From Nemertoderma westbladi (taxonomy: Eukaryota > Xenacoelomorpha > Nemertodermatida > Nemertodermatidae), in the NCBI GenBank assembly GCA_032718475.1, contig JAUCBJ010001263.1, forward strand, positions 1 to 64,000: a DNA stretch of 64,000 bases, read 5' to 3'. The notes under the pieces were generated by a model, which saw only the letters and a list, made by a program, of their open reading frames with translations, was not told the origin of the DNA and ran no database searches. The position numbers and the translations under genes are program-made. Shown here one piece after another: positions 23,536-35,099 of this stretch (position 1 is its first letter; each line of letters opens with the position of its first letter).

Positions 23536-24177
23536 GCATAGAACAAAGAGTATTTTCAAACCAGACATGGTACATTGTAATCATATCGCACAACGGTGCA
23601 TCGTCGCATGTTCGAGTGTGAGTTAACAGTCACACGTTATTCTAACCAAAACAATAAACGAAACTCAATAGAACAGGTTCCAGTTTTATTTTTGGGTGTA
23701 ATCAGCTGTTATTTGCGTCTGATTTGTATTGCGTCGAAGCCCCCCCCCCCCCCCCCCATCTGATAGAATAAGTTCAATATATAACGAATTTAAATTGCAT
23801 TTAATTATGTAATATAATTTGACCAGTACAAGGGCGCGGATAATACATGTTTATATAACACATGTACGTACATATGTATTACACACAGTAGGCAGTAAGT
23901 TTAATATAACGAATTTAAATTGCATTTAATTACCGGTATGTAACATAATTTCACACGAGTCCAAAGGCTCGTATACGGTCAATTTGATTCGAATCTAAAT
24001 TGCGGAACAATACATTGTCTATATACACATCATTCAGTGAAAAATTTGTTGTTTGTTGCATGACAACCGATCCCTTGCTATTGCAACTTTAATGGACTGA
24101 TTAGGACCACTAGCGGGCATATGTGACCTCGGACACCATGTTCTTAAAATTATATCACCCGGAGAAGGAACTATCTG
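23536..24177. other. Spacer with poly-C repeat copy 2
   Basis: Contains the second copy of the dispersed repeat (23676-23760, with 18 C at 23740-23757) and a short internal duplication of TATAACGAATTTAAATTGCA (about 23780 and 23908). No gene recognised. Confidence 0.5.
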
Positions 24178-24772
24178 ATATATAATCTCTGACAAATATT
24201 ATTCACTTTCGGGAAATATTAACAGTTCCTTTAGGACGTGGCGCTCTAAATATGTAAACAGAGTTATGACTTAAACTAGACACAACGGGATGGCTATGGA
24301 TTCACGTATATGGCGCATTCTTTAGGAGATGCTTTGTTATCAGTCACAATCATACACAATACTGCACAATGCTGCACACCGATCTGTCGACCTTCACTAA
24401 TTTTAGTCACATATAAAGAGAACAACAACCAATACATGTAGTGCCTATGAAATAGCATTAGATTCACTTCAAAACCACTTTAATGTAAGTCGCAATCGTT
24501 ATATGTAACCGGTCTCTCTTACCTTCAGTATATCAAGAAGATTGAGGGTTTTGTAATTATTTATCGGTATTCCAAATATAATAATATTCCATCAACTGAT
24601 ATAATGAATAACCGACAGTAAATAGCAGTACAAATGTTAAGTTAAGTATGATATGAATTGAATTGTGGTTTGTGAGTAATGTAATGATAACAGATATACG
24701 TTCTATAATTAAGCCTACTAATGTTGGGCTAAAGACTGAAAACACAAGAGATTCCGAAGCCGGTCTTCTGGG
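24178..24772 (-). repeat. Terminal direct repeat (3' LTR of the BEL/Pao element)
   Basis: A 595-bp copy, identical to 40299-40892 over everything I compared except one extra A near 24747 (AAAACACAAGAG versus AAAACACAGAG). Same orientation, so LTR-like rather than an inverted terminus. Confidence 0.85.
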
Positions 24773-25399
24773 CTCAGGACAAAATGTAAACATTGACACA
24801 TAATGCATTGCGCGATTTCTCGGAGGTTTCTGTACAAAAAGCAGGAGAATCGCTCTGATTGGTTGACCGAACAAAGAAACACCAGAGAACAAGGAAAAAG
24901 CTACACGTGTACAGCTCAGCTGTTAGCTGTCGTCATAGTAACTACACTGTTTCAAGAGGATCTAGCGCATTGCGTCATAGAATTTCTAATTATGTCCGCT
25001 AAAGTACACATACAGAAGAAATGGCTTTTGATGTCCCCTAAAACACCAGTACAGTAAGGATACGGCTTTTTATGCCTGTTAAACCAACTACAGAGTACTT
25101 TGCGGGGAAAATAACCGGCTAATTCCGCAAAAGCTTTTACACTGCTCCCAGAAAATGGGATTTTAGTCTATAAAATATAAAAAATCACAGTTTCTAAAAT
25201 ATAAAAATACTCTAAACAGTTAGTCTTTCTTACGCGGACGGCGTTTAAGCAGTTTTTTGAGGCTAGCAAGAGTCCTTTTCTCTTTGGGGCAAGCCACTTT
25301 ACTAGGAGAGCCATAACTCCTGGGTAAAGGGTGCAATACAATTGCATCTGAAGGTTTAGGGTTACGGTCGATGTCTCGTCCATTTCGATATGCTTCTCC
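24773..25399. other. Element interior between the third coding region and the 3' repeat
   Basis: No intact gene. Short open frames on both strands are not recognisable, and no polypurine tract stands next to the repeat. Confidence 0.4.
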
Positions 25400-26579
25400 T
25401 CGAGCTGATTACCCTCCGCTTATCGTTGGATGCGTTCGTCCAAAACTCTTGCAGAGAATAGGGTCGTCCAAGTTCGATATCTTCTTAGAGATTCTGAATT
25501 TCCTGATCGAATTGAGATAAAGTTAATTCGTTTACCGCTTGGACTTGCTACCGTAATTTACGTTTCTCTAAACAATTGTAGGTTCATTTTCCGCTCTTTT
25601 GACGAATAGTGTCCAACGCGTCTCGTACAACTCTCTCCTCCGCCTCGGTGACAGGTTGTATCGGGTTAAACAGGGACGATGATACGGTTGAATGACGATA
25701 TTAGATGTCCGCGTCCCAATCCGACTAGGTAAGATGGGCGAATATTTAGGGAGCCCACAATCGGAGTGCCACCGACTAACTGTTCGGGTAGCACTAGATC
25801 TTTGAACAGTGAGTACAGTTCGGGAGGATCCGTGATACTATTAGGATCAAGAGTCTGGGTTCTCACTAGGGAATGAGGAGGTCTGATCGAGTATTCCGGA
25901 ACTCGGATCATAGGTTTATTTAAGGATCGTTTGAGTCGAGCGAGCGTAGGTGATACATCGAACAAGTTTCGCTCGAAACTCCCGTAAATATAGCGAGTAA
26001 AACCGTGTTTAAAGCAACGTCTCTACGGATGTTTATGTCTTTCCGTTTGTTGGTTGGGTCTTGGGCATTCATCGTAATAATACCAAAGACGCACGTCTTG
26101 TAGGGGAAACGCGGGTGATATTTATTCGGTTTTACAACGTTTCTCTCAAGGATTCCAAATATACGTTGGAGTTACCGCGTTTATCCGGTTCTTTAACGTC
26201 TTCTCTTTCGAGTCGATTTCGAATAGAATTTTCGCATTCTATTTTCAGTTTATCGTTCCGACTCCGCTGGGTGGGATATTTAAATAGTACCATTTCCCTT
26301 TTCGGTGTCGAAATCGTCCGTATCGTGTAAATCGATAGGATGGCCGGTAGTTAAGAAGTCCATATACGTACCATTACGATGCGTATAGCGAGCGGTGAAC
26401 TTTCTATAATCCAATTCACGCGTAAGTTGCTCCTGGGACATTGGCGGTTCGATATAACGAACATCGTCCTCCGTAGTAGTTGGACCAACGTCACCGCGTA
26501 TCAAGCTATCGACAAACGCTTGTAAAGGTAGAGTATATCGCTCCCTGATACCAAGATCATCTTCTATCAACTCAGTCAT
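25400..26579 (-). pseudogene. Decayed third coding region of the BEL/Pao element
   Basis: On the reverse strand, downstream of pol, an ATG at 26579 starts MTELIEDDLGIRERYTLPLQ (99 codons). Further coding-like pieces follow in shifted frames, including a 99-codon piece at 25666-25965 and VTEAEERVVRDALDTIRQKS after it. The block is richer in GC and in charged residues than its surroundings. No signal peptide or membrane segment is seen, so an envelope protein is not supported. Function unknown. At least two stops or frameshifts interrupt it. It may also be the remnant of a separate inserted element. Confidence 0.45.
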
Positions 26580-28237
26580 ATCTGCTATATGAGTTTATCA
26601 ATATTATAATGAGTTTATATATTAGGCTAGCGGGCGTCGCTGTCTACCCCTCTTTTGCCCCCGGACAGTTCAAGATCCTCAGCGCCGATGTACCGTCGTC
26701 GCTGTGCTTTCGCCAACGATGTAGCTACACAACGACAACGATAACCGGCACAAGTCACTCCACTGTCCGTCCCAAAGGCTTAGATGTACTTCAGGTTCTT
26801 TCTGGAGAGTTAGGGCTACTTTCACAATTGCGACTCGCTACTGTAAACACACTTTAGCAGTAACATTCACCTATAAACGCACAAATTCCACACAACTGTC
26901 ACAAACTGTACACATTCGGGCCATTTGTCCGTTAGTCAGTACCTTCCAGAATGTCACGTTATTACTGTGTATCCTTAGATACTAGCAGTGCGCTATTTAT
27001 TCCCTATGTTATTCAATGGGGCAAGCTTTCTATTGTTCTTTTAACTCACTTCTAATTCTAGCGTGGTTGTTGCCATGGTGACATTATGCAAAGCTAGCGG
27101 TAGAATTAGGGTAATTCTCATGCATACAGATCTGGGATGCTATTTAATAGTAATTCTTTAATGGTCAATATCCTCTCTATACATAATTTTATGAATTTTA
27201 TCGGCTATTGACTATATATTGGAGATTCTCGCACACTAATACACTTAATAGAGTGAATCTCCGCTCCCATGATCTATTAATTAATGGAATTTTGGGAATG
27301 TTATAAATTGTATAAAAATGACAATTTATCAAATTCATTAAAATATGAATTTAAATTTATTCCCGTAAATTTTATTATTTAATATTAAATAGACACAATT
27401 TTATTCCAGAACATGTCTGGGGACTGGGATCCTTGATTCTAGGAAATTGGTCTTTTTAAGAATATCGGTAAGTGCTACGATATCTTAATAGACTAGAATT
27501 TTAAAGGATCTAAAATTTGACAGATTTTGTAAATATTAATAATTAATATTTAGGATAGGCACCAGTTTATTCCAGAACATGTCTGGGGACGTTAACCACT
27601 GATTCTAGAATTTTGTCTTTCAAGTATATCGGTGGGTGCCGCGATATCTTAATCGACTAGAATTGCAGATGGTCAAAGGGTTTAACAGATTTATTTTGCG
27701 TTATACGCTACTGTTAAAGGGACATCACGCTAATATATGTATTATTTAATATACGGTATGAGAGCAATATCGCACGAAGCAATGTCAGTGAGAAGAGGCA
27801 AGTCGTTTCCAAGGTCTACCCAGAGCTTGGTTTAGCCGAGACACGAGGATCTGAATTTTGCATTCCTAATACTCTGCCTACCAATAATACTGGAATATAG
27901 TAGGAGCTTTATTGTACTTTAATAAGTACGGACATTCCATCTTACTGTAGTTACGTATTTGTAATGTAATACGGACAGTAAGGAAAGAGAAAAAGAATTA
28001 TTTCTCGCCGTCGCACTAAATATATAATATATAAGTAATTAAGTAATAAACACTAATATATATTATATTGCACTAGTCTACTAAATAATCGCTAAAAGAA
28101 CATTCTACTAAATAAAATTAAAGAAAACGATTATAATAAAATTACATAATAATACATACATAAATATAAAAGAATAAAAACAAATACAAATATAGTCACA
28201 CACCCACTCCAGCCGTTGTTAAGTTGGGGAGTCCCTA
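26580..28237. other. Element interior, non-coding, with a ~163-bp tandem duplication
   Basis: The sequence TTTATTCCAGAACATGTCTG occurs at about 27400 and again at about 27568 with similar flanks on both sides, a diverged tandem pair. No gene recognised. Confidence 0.6.
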
Positions 28238-29665
28238 TAGTGGGGTCGCTTAAGGTAAAAATCGTTAATTGCCGGACAAAAGCATGAAAAAGTCACTATA
28301 TATGTAAAAAAATGTGTAGATTAATCTGAGCCTGTGTACCAAAAAAATTGACTACATCCCTAGCAACAGGGTGACTTTTTCATAGCAACCGGGTAAAATT
28401 GGTCGTTTCTGTTATTGAAACTCGCCATAAACAAAAATTACGATTATATAACTTATTAGTTTATAATATAAGTCTGTACATGTTTCCATAGCAACAAGGA
28501 GACCTTTCCCTAGCAACCACTGTATATTTAATGAAATTATGATTGAAACTTGGGATAATCAACATGTCTAGCAATATAAGATGTTAGTAGTTACATAGGA
28601 GCTTTGATGCACGTTTCCATAGTAACAAAAGGTGATATCTATGTTTAAAAAATATTGCACTTTTGGCTTTATGAGAATAATGTGTTTATACATCAAATAC
28701 ACAGCCACAAGACTGTAAAAAAAAAGTTAAAATTATTCAGTATTATACTTATTCCATTTCTTTTAATTATACGAATCATATGTGTCATTGATATACAATA
28801 AGCCTATATCTAACAATCTATAAAAAGTAGTACTTCGAACAATTTTTACTATTTCGCTTGCAAGGTCCGGTTTATTAAGGTTTTAGATAAGTCATAAGGC
28901 ACACAAAGGGTGGCCACGTCTGTTGAATTGTTTGTTTTAATTCCTTTACAAATACATGTAAAATGGAATAATACTTAATCGACAATTAAGTAGGCCTACC
29001 GGTACTTAATCACTGAAATCAATAAATAAACAGTAAATTATTATATTTATATAGGAAAATACAAGTCGCAATTATATATTTATTAAATAAAACATTTGGT
29101 TTATAAAATTATTTGTTTAAAATCAAACAGTCGCATAAAAATTGAAAAAAAAGTTACTAGTTACAAAAAGTTTAAACGTTACTTACCAATCTTATATTGC
29201 TATACAGGTTGATTATCCCAAGTTTCAATTAGAATTTCAGGCAGTTGCTAGGGGAAGGTCACCTTGTTGCTAAGGAAACGCGTATCAGAACCGATGTCAC
29301 TACTAACTAACTTCTATTACTAGACAGGTTGATTATCGCAAGTTTCAATCATAATTACATTAATATACAGCGGTTGCTAGGGATAGGTCACCTTGTTGCT
29401 ATGGAAACATGTACACGACTTATATTTTTAAACCAACCCAGTTATATAATTGTAATTTTTCTATATGGCGAGTTTTAATAACAGATACGACCAAAAGTAC
29501 CCGGTTGCTATGAAAAAGTTACCCTGTTGCTAGGGAAGTAGTCAATTATTTTGGTACACAGGCTCAGATTAATCTACACATTTTTTTACATATATAGTCT
29601 CATTTTCATGCTTTTGTCCGGCAATTAACGATTTTGCTATATTTTAGCCTTAAACGACCCCACTA
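28238..29665. mobile_element. Foldback/MITE with ~430-bp arms, CTA target duplication
   Basis: The ends are TAGTGGGGTCG and CGACCCCACTA, each followed outside by CTA (28235-28237 and 29666-29668). The left arm to about 28670 matches the right arm from about 29200 inverted, including TAATTGCCGGACAAAAGCATG and GATTAATCTGAGCCTGTGTA (right-arm forms CATGCTTTTGTCCGGC and ACACAGGCTCAGATTAATC). The right arm has an extra internal duplication of the GTTGATTATC / GTTGCTA block. No transposase. The 3-bp duplication would suit a PIF/Harbinger-type transposase, but CTA is not the usual TTA/TAA. It carries repeated GTTGCTATGGAAAC-type motifs (see findings). Confidence 0.85.
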
Positions 29666-29733
29666 CTAGATGTTTGTTGGATTAGGGAGGTGGTCGTGGG
29701 AAGAGTATCTTGCTTTCCATAGTTTCCGGAGAG

Positions 29734-32700
29734 TTATCTGTCTCTTTCCAGTAAACATAAACGACCAACTGGGCGATTGAGCTGCTGTGTCTCGAAGACA
29801 ATTCCCGGTTTCTTGAAGTTACGTCGCATGACGACGAGTTCTACCGATCGCACCAAACCGTCATCCGAGATGTGAGTCTCGATGATACGACCTGTCTGCC
29901 ACCGCTTACGTGGAAGATCTGAATCCACAATAAGGGCCATGTCTCCAGCGCTGACGTTTTCTTGCTGCGCAAACCACTTCGTTCGAAGTTGTAGCGTGGG
30001 TAGATAATGTTTTTCGAAATGGTCAGCGAAACGACGAGATAACAACTGCATGAGTTGCCAAGTTTGCCGGCAGTATTCGTCTCCGTCTGTGATTTCCGAT
30101 TGTGGGAGCATGGCTACAGGTTTCTTCAGTAGGAAGTGCGCGGGTGTTAGCGCTTCCAGGGAATCGGGACTCGATGAGACTGGCATAAGCGGTCTCTCGT
30201 TGAGATAGGCGGCGATTTCCTCCATTAACGTCCGCAAAAGTTCGTCGGTGAGATACGCGCGGCACGGCACTATAAAGTGAAATGCGGTCTTCACACTTCT
30301 GATTAATCTCTCCCAACTTCCTCCCCACCAAGGGGCGTCGGCGGCGTTGAAGGTCCAGCTAGACGCTGTTACCCTTAGCTGATTGTCCACCTGTCTTTGG
30401 TTCCAATCTTTGACGTAAGCTTTGATTTCATTGTTGGCACCAATGAAGTTTGTTCCCTTATCAGATCTCATCGTGTTACTAGTGCCAAAGCGAGCGATCT
30501 GTCGTCGTAAGCTTAATAGGAAGCTGTTGGTAGATAAATCGTTCACCATATCGAGATGGATAGCTCTACAAGTCATACAAACAAAGATGACACACCATCT
30601 CTTGACTATAGTCCTAGCACGATATACTTCAATAGGGCCAAATAAATCTACACCGGTATTAGTAAAGGGTGGTTCATAGAAGCTTACTCGTTCCCTAGGT
30701 AATTCTGCCTCTCGCTGTGTTAAAGGCCTACTGAATGCTTTCCTACAGGGTATGCAGTTCCTAAGAACTTGGTTCAGAGCTCTATAAAAATAATAGCGAG
30801 TTCGAATTTCGCTAAGAACTCGTTCTCTACCAGCATGATAAAGTTTGCTGTGAACATCTACAATCATCTTGACTTGTATTTCAAGATTTCTAATGAGTAT
30901 GGGAAACTTAGTGTCAAAGGATAATGGAGTATTCGTTAATCTTCCTCCAACACGTATCAACCCATCTATCATTGTGCTAGAGAAACGATCCCTTAAGCGC
31001 ATCTGTGGATTTCTCAACAACAGGAAATACTTATCGGAATCATCATAGCATTGCAGGAGTCTCAGCATCTGCTTGTTGGTTTCTTCATGCTCCTGATAAC
31101 TGATTTTCTCCTTCAGAAACCTGTCGGATATCTTATATTTGGGAAGATCTTTAACGACATGGATCTGCACTGATGTCAGCGGAGCGGTATCACTATTGGT
31201 CTTCGTCCCGGAGTAGTGATGATGAAAACATCTTTTTAAATATGTAACGGCCTTACAGAGCCGATTCCAGGAACTGTAGTGATGTATCGCTCTCTGCAGG
31301 AGAGGTGAGAGTCCTTGCGAGACGTCTGGTATTCCAGATTTCCAATCCTTCTCACGGATTTCCACAACAAACTTATTTGTGGCTGTGGGTTTCTGATCCA
31401 AAGCATCGTCTCCGGAAGTATGTAGTACAGACAGATCTACCATAGGTTTAAATAACTTCGATTTACTCGCCCGAGTTTTAGGTTTGACTTTCTCCGCTCC
31501 CTTGGCCTGTCTGATCTCTGCCGTAGTAAGATGAGGAGGCCATTCTTCTTCTTCTTTGTAGAGGAAGTCGGGTCCACCTAACCAGTCTGGAGTATCTACC
31601 AGTTCTTGTGGAGTAGCTCCCATGGAGGCGATGTCTGCTGGATTGATCATTCCGGGGCAATGTCTCCATTGATCCATCTTCGTGCGACTAAGTATAATGG
31701 CTACTCTGTTGGTAACGAAGACGCTGAACTGACAGACTTCATTGGTTATATACTCCAACACGAGTAAAGCATCGGTCCAATAGACAGTTTTCTCCAGTGG
31801 ATAGTCGATCTGTTCTGTTACATTCCGGCCGATGGCTGTAGCGTATAGAGCCGCTTTTAACTCCGCTCGAGGAACTTTCAACTTGTTGTTTATCAATGCC
31901 TTAGAAGTAACCAAGGCGACTTTGATTCCATCCGGAGTTTCCACTCTTAGGTAGGCTACTATACCTATTCCCATATCGCTGGCGTCTCCAAACACATGGA
32001 GTTGATAGGAATACGTAGGGAGAACATGACCAAAATATGAACGGGAAATTATAAAGTTCTCGATGGCTGGTAGAGAATCTTCCCATTTCATCCACTTCTT
32101 TAATAATTCTCCCTTAAGTGGATCGTCCCATGAGTGGTTTTCAAGCCACATTTGTTGTACTAAACGCCGAGCAATCAATATAACTGGGCTAATAAATCCC
32201 AATGGATCGAAATAAGTGCTCAGGATACTTAAACAAATCCGTTTTGTCCGAACTGGATTATCTCGCTGTTTTAGCTGGAAAAACAGGATATCTCTCTCTG
32301 TGTCCCATTTCAAACCAAGTGTCTTGGTTTCTGGAAGATCATCTTTGATTAGATCTAGGTCTTTCGCTCCTCGATCTTCTACCGGGATCGACTCCAGAAA
32401 CTCACGGGAGTTGCTGGTGAATTTAGTTAATCGAAATCCACCTCTTTTTAAGCACTCTACCGTTCCTTTAGCAACATCAATGGCTTCTTCGACTGATGGA
32501 AGGGACTTTAGGTTGTCGTCCATGTATATATCCCGTTTGATGTTGTCAATCACCTCTTTAGAGAAGGCTTCTCGGTTGTCATCCGCAGTGGTGCGCACCA
32601 CTGAACAGGCGTTTGAAGGGCTTGAGATTATCCCAAAAGCCTGGATGGTCATCCAGTACTCCACCGGTTTCTGGTTGAGGTCTCCTTCAGGCCACCACAG

Positions 32701-35025
32701 AAATCGTAGGCTATCTCGATCCCGATCCAGCGCCTTGACTTGTAAGAACATGCCTTCTATATCTGAGGCGAAAGCGATTGAATATTGTCTTAATCTTAAG
32801 AGTATTCCCAACAAGGATTGGAGTAAGTTGGGTCCGGGTAACAATTCGGAATTAAGGGATTGGCCCATGTAGAGGGCGGAGCCGTCAAACACTACTCGTA
32901 CCTCATGGGGTTTACCGGGTTTGGGAATGTAATGGTGAGTTAAATAATACGTTCTCTCAGTTATAGATGTTTCGTCCGGTACTCGCTCCGCATATCCCTT
33001 GCTAATAAATTTCTTCAACTGCGTTTGATACATTTCTTTAGCTGAAGAATTTGCCGTAAGGCGTCGATGGAGTTGAGCAATTCTTTTCTCCGCCAAGGGT
33101 CTGTTGTTTATGAACTTTGGTTCTCGCTTTCGGAAAGGTAGACCGATTTCATATCTACCTTGATCTTTAAGAAAACGTGTAGTTGTCTCTTGGATCTGCT
33201 TGGCTCTTTCTTCTTCTACCGATAGGGCCTTATCGTAGGAATTGGGCTCTACAGCCTCTTGAGTAAAGAATCGTACGGCGTGTTCATCCCGAGTCTTGGC
33301 ATTATAACGTTCAATGACGTCATTAAGTTCGTCGTTATAGTCGTCTCGTTCTGATGGACGAAGGAGCTGACATAAGTTTACTTGGTTTTGCCAAGTCTCG
33401 TTTTCCTTAAGGAGATCAATGGTATTCTCCTCGTCGAAGAGTTGGTGGACATCGTCATTATCTGAGGAGTATGGTGTTCCCTCAGTTGGATCGTCTAACT
33501 CACTGCTCTCAACTTCCCATTCTCTTACTTGATATACCTGATCTTTCGGTAATCTTTCCATGAGAGTTCTACGGGAAGGGCCAGTAAAGTACCAACCCAC
33601 TCTAGTTCTTCCCGCATAAGCTTGTAGTGGTTGCGGTTGAGCAGGCCGTTTCTCCAATGTCTCGAGCGCCTCATGCGCATTTTGACCGATGAGTATTTGC
33701 ACTCCAGCGTAATCGGTGGCGAATCTAGGTATTTCAAGCTGCTGGGTGAAATCGTCCTCATCCCAGTTATAAGGTTCCACTTGGCTGGTAGCGAAGTTCT
33801 TTATCGCCACCATCTTTACTGACCTTATACTATGTTCTCCTAGTTTATCCTGGGGGGTGGACAACGCACCTACATAATAATCCGCTATTACTGTAGATTT
33901 CCAAACCTGCATAATTCCTGACATGTTTAGCTTAGTTCGGAACTTGGGTTGTCCAGCAAAGATGTCTTCGGCTAGTTCTTTGTCGATGAATGTTCCTGTA
34001 CTACCGGAGTCAAGGAGGGCGTTCACTATATAACTCCTTTTAGGTCCGTGGACCCTTAACTGTACCACAGGAAATTCTCGAATTCCTACATTGGAAGTTG
34101 GCGCTTTCCAAGATGGTTGTCGATCAGAAGTAGTTAGGGTGAGGTCGCTGTCTGTGTCTTTTTCATACGTAAGTGCTCGATACACTGCGGTATTTATCAT
34201 GTAACAGGATTCATCTTCGTCGGAGAATTCATCCGTATAGAATCTTTCCATCTCAGAAGAACTTTGGTCAGTGTCGTTCACATCACTGAATTGGACATGT
34301 AGTTCGGAATCACTTACCTGACTCGGACTGTTTCGTTCGAATTCAGTGTGCAACAAGATATGATGTTTCGCACCGCACTTTGCACACCTTGTGTCGGAGT
34401 AACAGGTTCGCCGTTGGTGTCCTTGTCTGAGGCAATTATAACACAACCGCTTATCCCACATGACTTCACGTCTCTCAGTTAATGATTTCTTTAGGAATTC
34501 ATCACACATATTCAAACGGTGGGTCCCGTCACATAGCACACATTTCGGTTTGATGTTACTTACCTTATTTTGAATAACATTGTGCACACTCGTTCTTTCT
34601 TCGGGCTTTCTCACCTGAATTCTCTTAGGAGACGTAGGAGGAGTTTTTCTTACCTGTTCTCTCCTGTCATTGGTTCGAGACTTGAATTTACTTACCTGTT
34701 CTTTAGGCGTTTTATTGACATAATAAGATCTTTCAGTGTCTTTCCCGCTGTCCTCTTCTTGAGAAGTCTGGCTTTCGCCGTCGTCGGTATAACACACTGG
34801 TGTTACCTTTCTCCTAGAAACGGGTTTCTCACTTACCTTGTTTTCCGGTGTCTTCTCTCTGGACTGCTTTAGGAGCTGTAATTTCACTTCTCCATCTAAG
34901 AATGACATGAGATCAGCCATGGTAGGGTCTCGTCGTTGCTGTTCCATCATATATAACACTTTCTTATCCCAGCGTGTACCTACTCCACCCTTCGGTAAAG
35001 TAGAGGCCACAGCTCCAATAACCAT
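29734..35025 (-). CDS. pol: BEL/Pao polyprotein Pol (protease, RT, RNase H, integrase)
   Basis: A single 1763-codon frame. Domains in order: end of a DUF1759-type capsid region (1-50); zinc knuckles, CVLCDGTHRLNMC (162-174) and CYNCLRQGHQRRTC (195-208); retropepsin-like protease with DSG at 339-341; reverse transcriptase about 690-950 with Asp755 and YMDD at 834-837; RNase H with Asp1014, Glu1055, Asp1085 and Asp1131; H2C2 zinc finger (His1392, His1397, Cys1424, Cys1427); integrase core with Asp1460, Asp1522 and Glu1572; C-terminal DUF5641-like domain (about 1660-1755). It copies the element RNA and inserts the DNA in the host genome. No stop interrupts it, so it looks recently active. The first ATG lies inside the capsid domain; the frame stays open upstream and overlaps the end of gag in the -1 frame. 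Confidence 0.96.
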   Translation of the reverse strand: MVIGAVASTLPKGGVGTRWDKKVLYMMEQQRRDPTMADLMSFLDGEVKLQLLKQSREKTPENKVSEKPVSRRKVTPVCYTDDGESQTSQEEDSGKDTERSYYVNKTPKEQVSKFKSRTNDRREQVRKTPPTSPKRIQVRKPEERTSVHNVIQNKVSNIKPKCVLCDGTHRLNMCDEFLKKSLTERREVMWDKRLCYNCLRQGHQRRTCYSDTRCAKCGAKHHILLHTEFERNSPSQVSDSELHVQFSDVNDTDQSSSEMERFYTDEFSDEDESCYMINTAVYRALTYEKDTDSDLTLTTSDRQPSWKAPTSNVGIREFPVVQLRVHGPKRSYIVNALLDSGSTGTFIDKELAEDIFAGQPKFRTKLNMSGIMQVWKSTVIADYYVGALSTPQDKLGEHSIRSVKMVAIKNFATSQVEPYNWDEDDFTQQLEIPRFATDYAGVQILIGQNAHEALETLEKRPAQPQPLQAYAGRTRVGWYFTGPSRRTLMERLPKDQVYQVREWEVESSELDDPTEGTPYSSDNDDVHQLFDEENTIDLLKENETWQNQVNLCQLLRPSERDDYNDELNDVIERYNAKTRDEHAVRFFTQEAVEPNSYDKALSVEEERAKQIQETTTRFLKDQGRYEIGLPFRKREPKFINNRPLAEKRIAQLHRRLTANSSAKEMYQTQLKKFISKGYAERVPDETSITERTYYLTHHYIPKPGKPHEVRVVFDGSALYMGQSLNSELLPGPNLLQSLLGILLRLRQYSIAFASDIEGMFLQVKALDRDRDSLRFLWWPEGDLNQKPVEYWMTIQAFGIISSPSNACSVVRTTADDNREAFSKEVIDNIKRDIYMDDNLKSLPSVEEAIDVAKGTVECLKRGGFRLTKFTSNSREFLESIPVEDRGAKDLDLIKDDLPETKTLGLKWDTERDILFFQLKQRDNPVRTKRICLSILSTYFDPLGFISPVILIARRLVQQMWLENHSWDDPLKGELLKKWMKWEDSLPAIENFIISRSYFGHVLPTYSYQLHVFGDASDMGIGIVAYLRVETPDGIKVALVTSKALINNKLKVPRAELKAALYATAIGRNVTEQIDYPLEKTVYWTDALLVLEYITNEVCQFSVFVTNRVAIILSRTKMDQWRHCPGMINPADIASMGATPQELVDTPDWLGGPDFLYKEEEEWPPHLTTAEIRQAKGAEKVKPKTRASKSKLFKPMVDLSVLHTSGDDALDQKPTATNKFVVEIREKDWKSGIPDVSQGLSPLLQRAIHHYSSWNRLCKAVTYLKRCFHHHYSGTKTNSDTAPLTSVQIHVVKDLPKYKISDRFLKEKISYQEHEETNKQMLRLLQCYDDSDKYFLLLRNPQMRLRDRFSSTMIDGLIRVGGRLTNTPLSFDTKFPILIRNLEIQVKMIVDVHSKLYHAGRERVLSEIRTRYYFYRALNQVLRNCIPCRKAFSRPLTQREAELPRERVSFYEPPFTNTGVDLFGPIEVYRARTIVKRWCVIFVCMTCRAIHLDMVNDLSTNSFLLSLRRQIARFGTSNTMRSDKGTNFIGANNEIKAYVKDWNQRQVDNQLRVTASSWTFNAADAPWWGGSWERLIRSVKTAFHFIVPCRAYLTDELLRTLMEEIAAYLNERPLMPVSSSPDSLEALTPAHFLLKKPVAMLPQSEITDGDEYCRQTWQLMQLLSRRFADHFEKHYLPTLQLRTKWFAQQENVSAGDMALIVDSDLPRKRWQTGRIIETHISDDGLVRSVELVVMRRNFKKPGIVFETQQLNRPVGRLCLLERDR

Positions 35026-35099
35026 AGAACTCTGATATTCATGAGACTTACCTAGCCAATCTAATTGTCTACAGATCTCCTGAATCTCATCGGAAAACT

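Noticed and set aside
22735-23626. Open frames up to 283 codons in the 12-bp minisatellite
   Set aside because: A unit divisible by three without stops leaves several frames open on both strands; no evidence for coding.
24557-24892. Hydrophobic reverse-strand ORF in the terminal repeat (also at 40678-40917)
   Set aside because: It lies inside the LTR-like repeat, is cut at the repeat border in the second copy and has no family resemblance; better explained as chance in AT-rich DNA.
25400-26579. Envelope gene of the BEL/Pao element
   Set aside because: No signal peptide, transmembrane segment or glycoprotein-like cysteine pattern is visible.
32216-32872. 218-codon + strand ORF inside pol
   Set aside because: Antisense shadow of the BEL/Pao polymerase frame.
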